Below are positions 7,066-8,005 of a stretch of 8,005 bases of DNA, piece by piece (the first letter of the stretch is position 1; each line of letters opens with the position of its first letter). The notes beneath the pieces are model-generated. The model made no database searches, was not told where the DNA came from, and saw nothing but the letters and a program-made list of their open reading frames with translations. The position numbers were made by a program, and so were the translations under genes. Where the stretch lies: assembly GCA_025360235.1 (NCBI GenBank), contig JANYCO010000241.1, forward strand, positions 1 to 8,005, in the 5' to 3' direction. Source of the DNA: Cytophagales bacterium (lineage in GTDB: Bacteria; Bacteroidota; Bacteroidia; Cytophagales; Cytophagaceae).

Positions 7066-8005
7066 ATGCAAAAGTTACGATTTATTATCTTGGTGTTAAT
7101 AACCCTTCTAAATGTCAATACTCGCGCATTTTCTCAAAATTTTAAGGAAAAAGGAATTACAGTAAAATCCACAGTCAACTCAAATAAGAGCATTGTACCA
7201 GGCATCTTGATCGTAAAATTAAAGCCTGAACACAGGCATTTTACCAATAATTTAAATTTACTTCAGAAACATCCACTTCTTTCCAGTCATTTCAAAAAGC
7301 ATAAAGTCAATAAATTTGAAAAGCTTTTTCCTCATTCTAAAATTCCTGCTGAAACTCATAACCGATATAACAAGAAACGGACAGATATTTCATTAATGCA
7401 TGCGATCTCGTTTAATCCAGAAAGCCCTGTTGAGGAATTAATTAAAGTGCTTATGGCTTCCGGACTTGTAGAATATGCAGAACCTCAATATGTAGAAGGA
7501 ATGATGTATCTGCCAAATGATCCATTAGCACAACCTGATTCTGTTGGAAACTTGGTATTAGAAAGAATAAATGCCTACAAAGCCTGGGGTATTGAACAAG
7601 GTGACCCAAATGTTGTGATTGGTGTTGTAGATACCGGCACTGAATTAACACATCCTGACCTTATTAATAGTATCAAATACAACATTGCAGACCCTATAGA
7701 TGGATCTGATAATGATGGGGATGGGTATAAAGATAATTATCACGGATGGGATCTTGGAATGACCGATAATGACCCTACCTGGGAGGGCAATGCGCATGGT
7801 GTAAAAGTACAAGGTGCTTGTTCTGCTACACCTAATAACAATACTGATATATTGGGCACGGGTTTTAACTGCAAATGCCTTCCGATCAAAATCACCAACT
7901 CGGCAGGGTCACTTACTGTTCCTTACCAGGGGATTATATATGCTGCAGATCATGGTGTAAAAGTTATAAATGTGTCCTGGGGAGGTTATGGCTCTTATTC
8001 ACAGG
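7066..8005 (+). CDS. Secreted subtilisin-like serine protease (S8 family), N-terminal part, 3' end outside the window
   Basis: The frame is open from the ATG at 7066 to the right edge (313 codons, no stop). A signal peptide spans about residues 1-24 (hydrophobic IILVLITLLNV, then AFSQ). Next comes a propeptide-like region, about 43-145, starting IVPGILIVKLKP and ending VEYAEPQYVEG, as in inhibitor I9-type prodomains. The catalytic domain begins near 160. Asp189 lies in VVIGVVDTGTELTHPDL and His244 in GNAHGVKVQG. The usual HGTHVAG is altered here to HGVKVQG, but the catalytic His is kept. INVSWGG (301-307) matches the family's conserved substrate-binding strand. The oxyanion Asn and catalytic Ser lie beyond the window. 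DNDGDGYKD (215-223) resembles a calcium-binding acidic loop. Export across the inner membrane is supported by the signal peptide. Secretion by the type IX system is possible in Bacteroidota but would need the missing C-terminus. An ATG with no Shine-Dalgarno is the only suitable start. Confidence 0.9.
   Translation, partial: MQKLRFIILVLITLLNVNTRAFSQNFKEKGITVKSTVNSNKSIVPGILIVKLKPEHRHFTNNLNLLQKHPLLSSHFKKHKVNKFEKLFPHSKIPAETHNRYNKKRTDISLMHAISFNPESPVEELIKVLMASGLVEYAEPQYVEGMMYLPNDPLAQPDSVGNLVLERINAYKAWGIEQGDPNVVIGVVDTGTELTHPDLINSIKYNIADPIDGSDNDGDGYKDNYHGWDLGMTDNDPTWEGNAHGVKVQGACSATPNNNTDILGTGFNCKCLPIKITNSAGSLTVPYQGIIYAADHGVKVINVSWGGYGSYSQ

Overview
The window is AT-rich and looks like chromosomal DNA from a Bacteroidota bacterium, plausibly of the Cytophagia/Cytophagales type. 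Four things point there. The primary sigma factor is the short Bacteroidota form, which lacks region 1.1. Start codons have no convincing Shine-Dalgarno sequence. Exact matches to the Bacteroidota -7 promoter element (TAnnTTTG) lie ahead of rpsO and of the last gene. The left-edge LptF/LptG-type permease and the right-edge secreted S8 protease are also of the Bacteroidota kind. The species cannot be fixed from the sequence alone. All genes read on the + strand.

Layout: (1) Bases 1-692 hold the C-terminal part of an LptF/LptG-family lipopolysaccharide-export permease, cut by the left edge. (2) Bases 693-818 are an AT-rich gap with the rpsO promoter. (3) rpsO (819-1094) is followed by a 12-bp hairpin (1117-1144) and then pnp (1204-3342), the classic rpsO-pnp order. 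(4) rpoD (3436-4299), the housekeeping sigma factor, ends in a strong intrinsic terminator (4306-4333). (5) A GTG-started amino-acid permease of the APC superfamily (4357-5703) overlaps by 14 bases a GTG-started lipoprotein of unknown function (5690-6901). (6) A 164-base AT-rich gap carries a promoter-like site. (7) A secreted subtilisin-like (S8) protease starts at 7066 and runs off the right edge.

How they fit together: bases 819-4299 form a core-information block of translation (S15), RNA decay (PNPase) and transcription initiation (sigma-70). The permease and lipoprotein are probably one translationally coupled unit, and this is the least understood part of the window. The protease looks like the start of a separate, independently transcribed gene. 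I see no mobile element, CRISPR array, tRNA or rRNA. I also see no clear undescribed system. The best leads are the permease-lipoprotein pair, the odd expression context of the permease directly behind a terminator, and the altered histidine motif of the protease.
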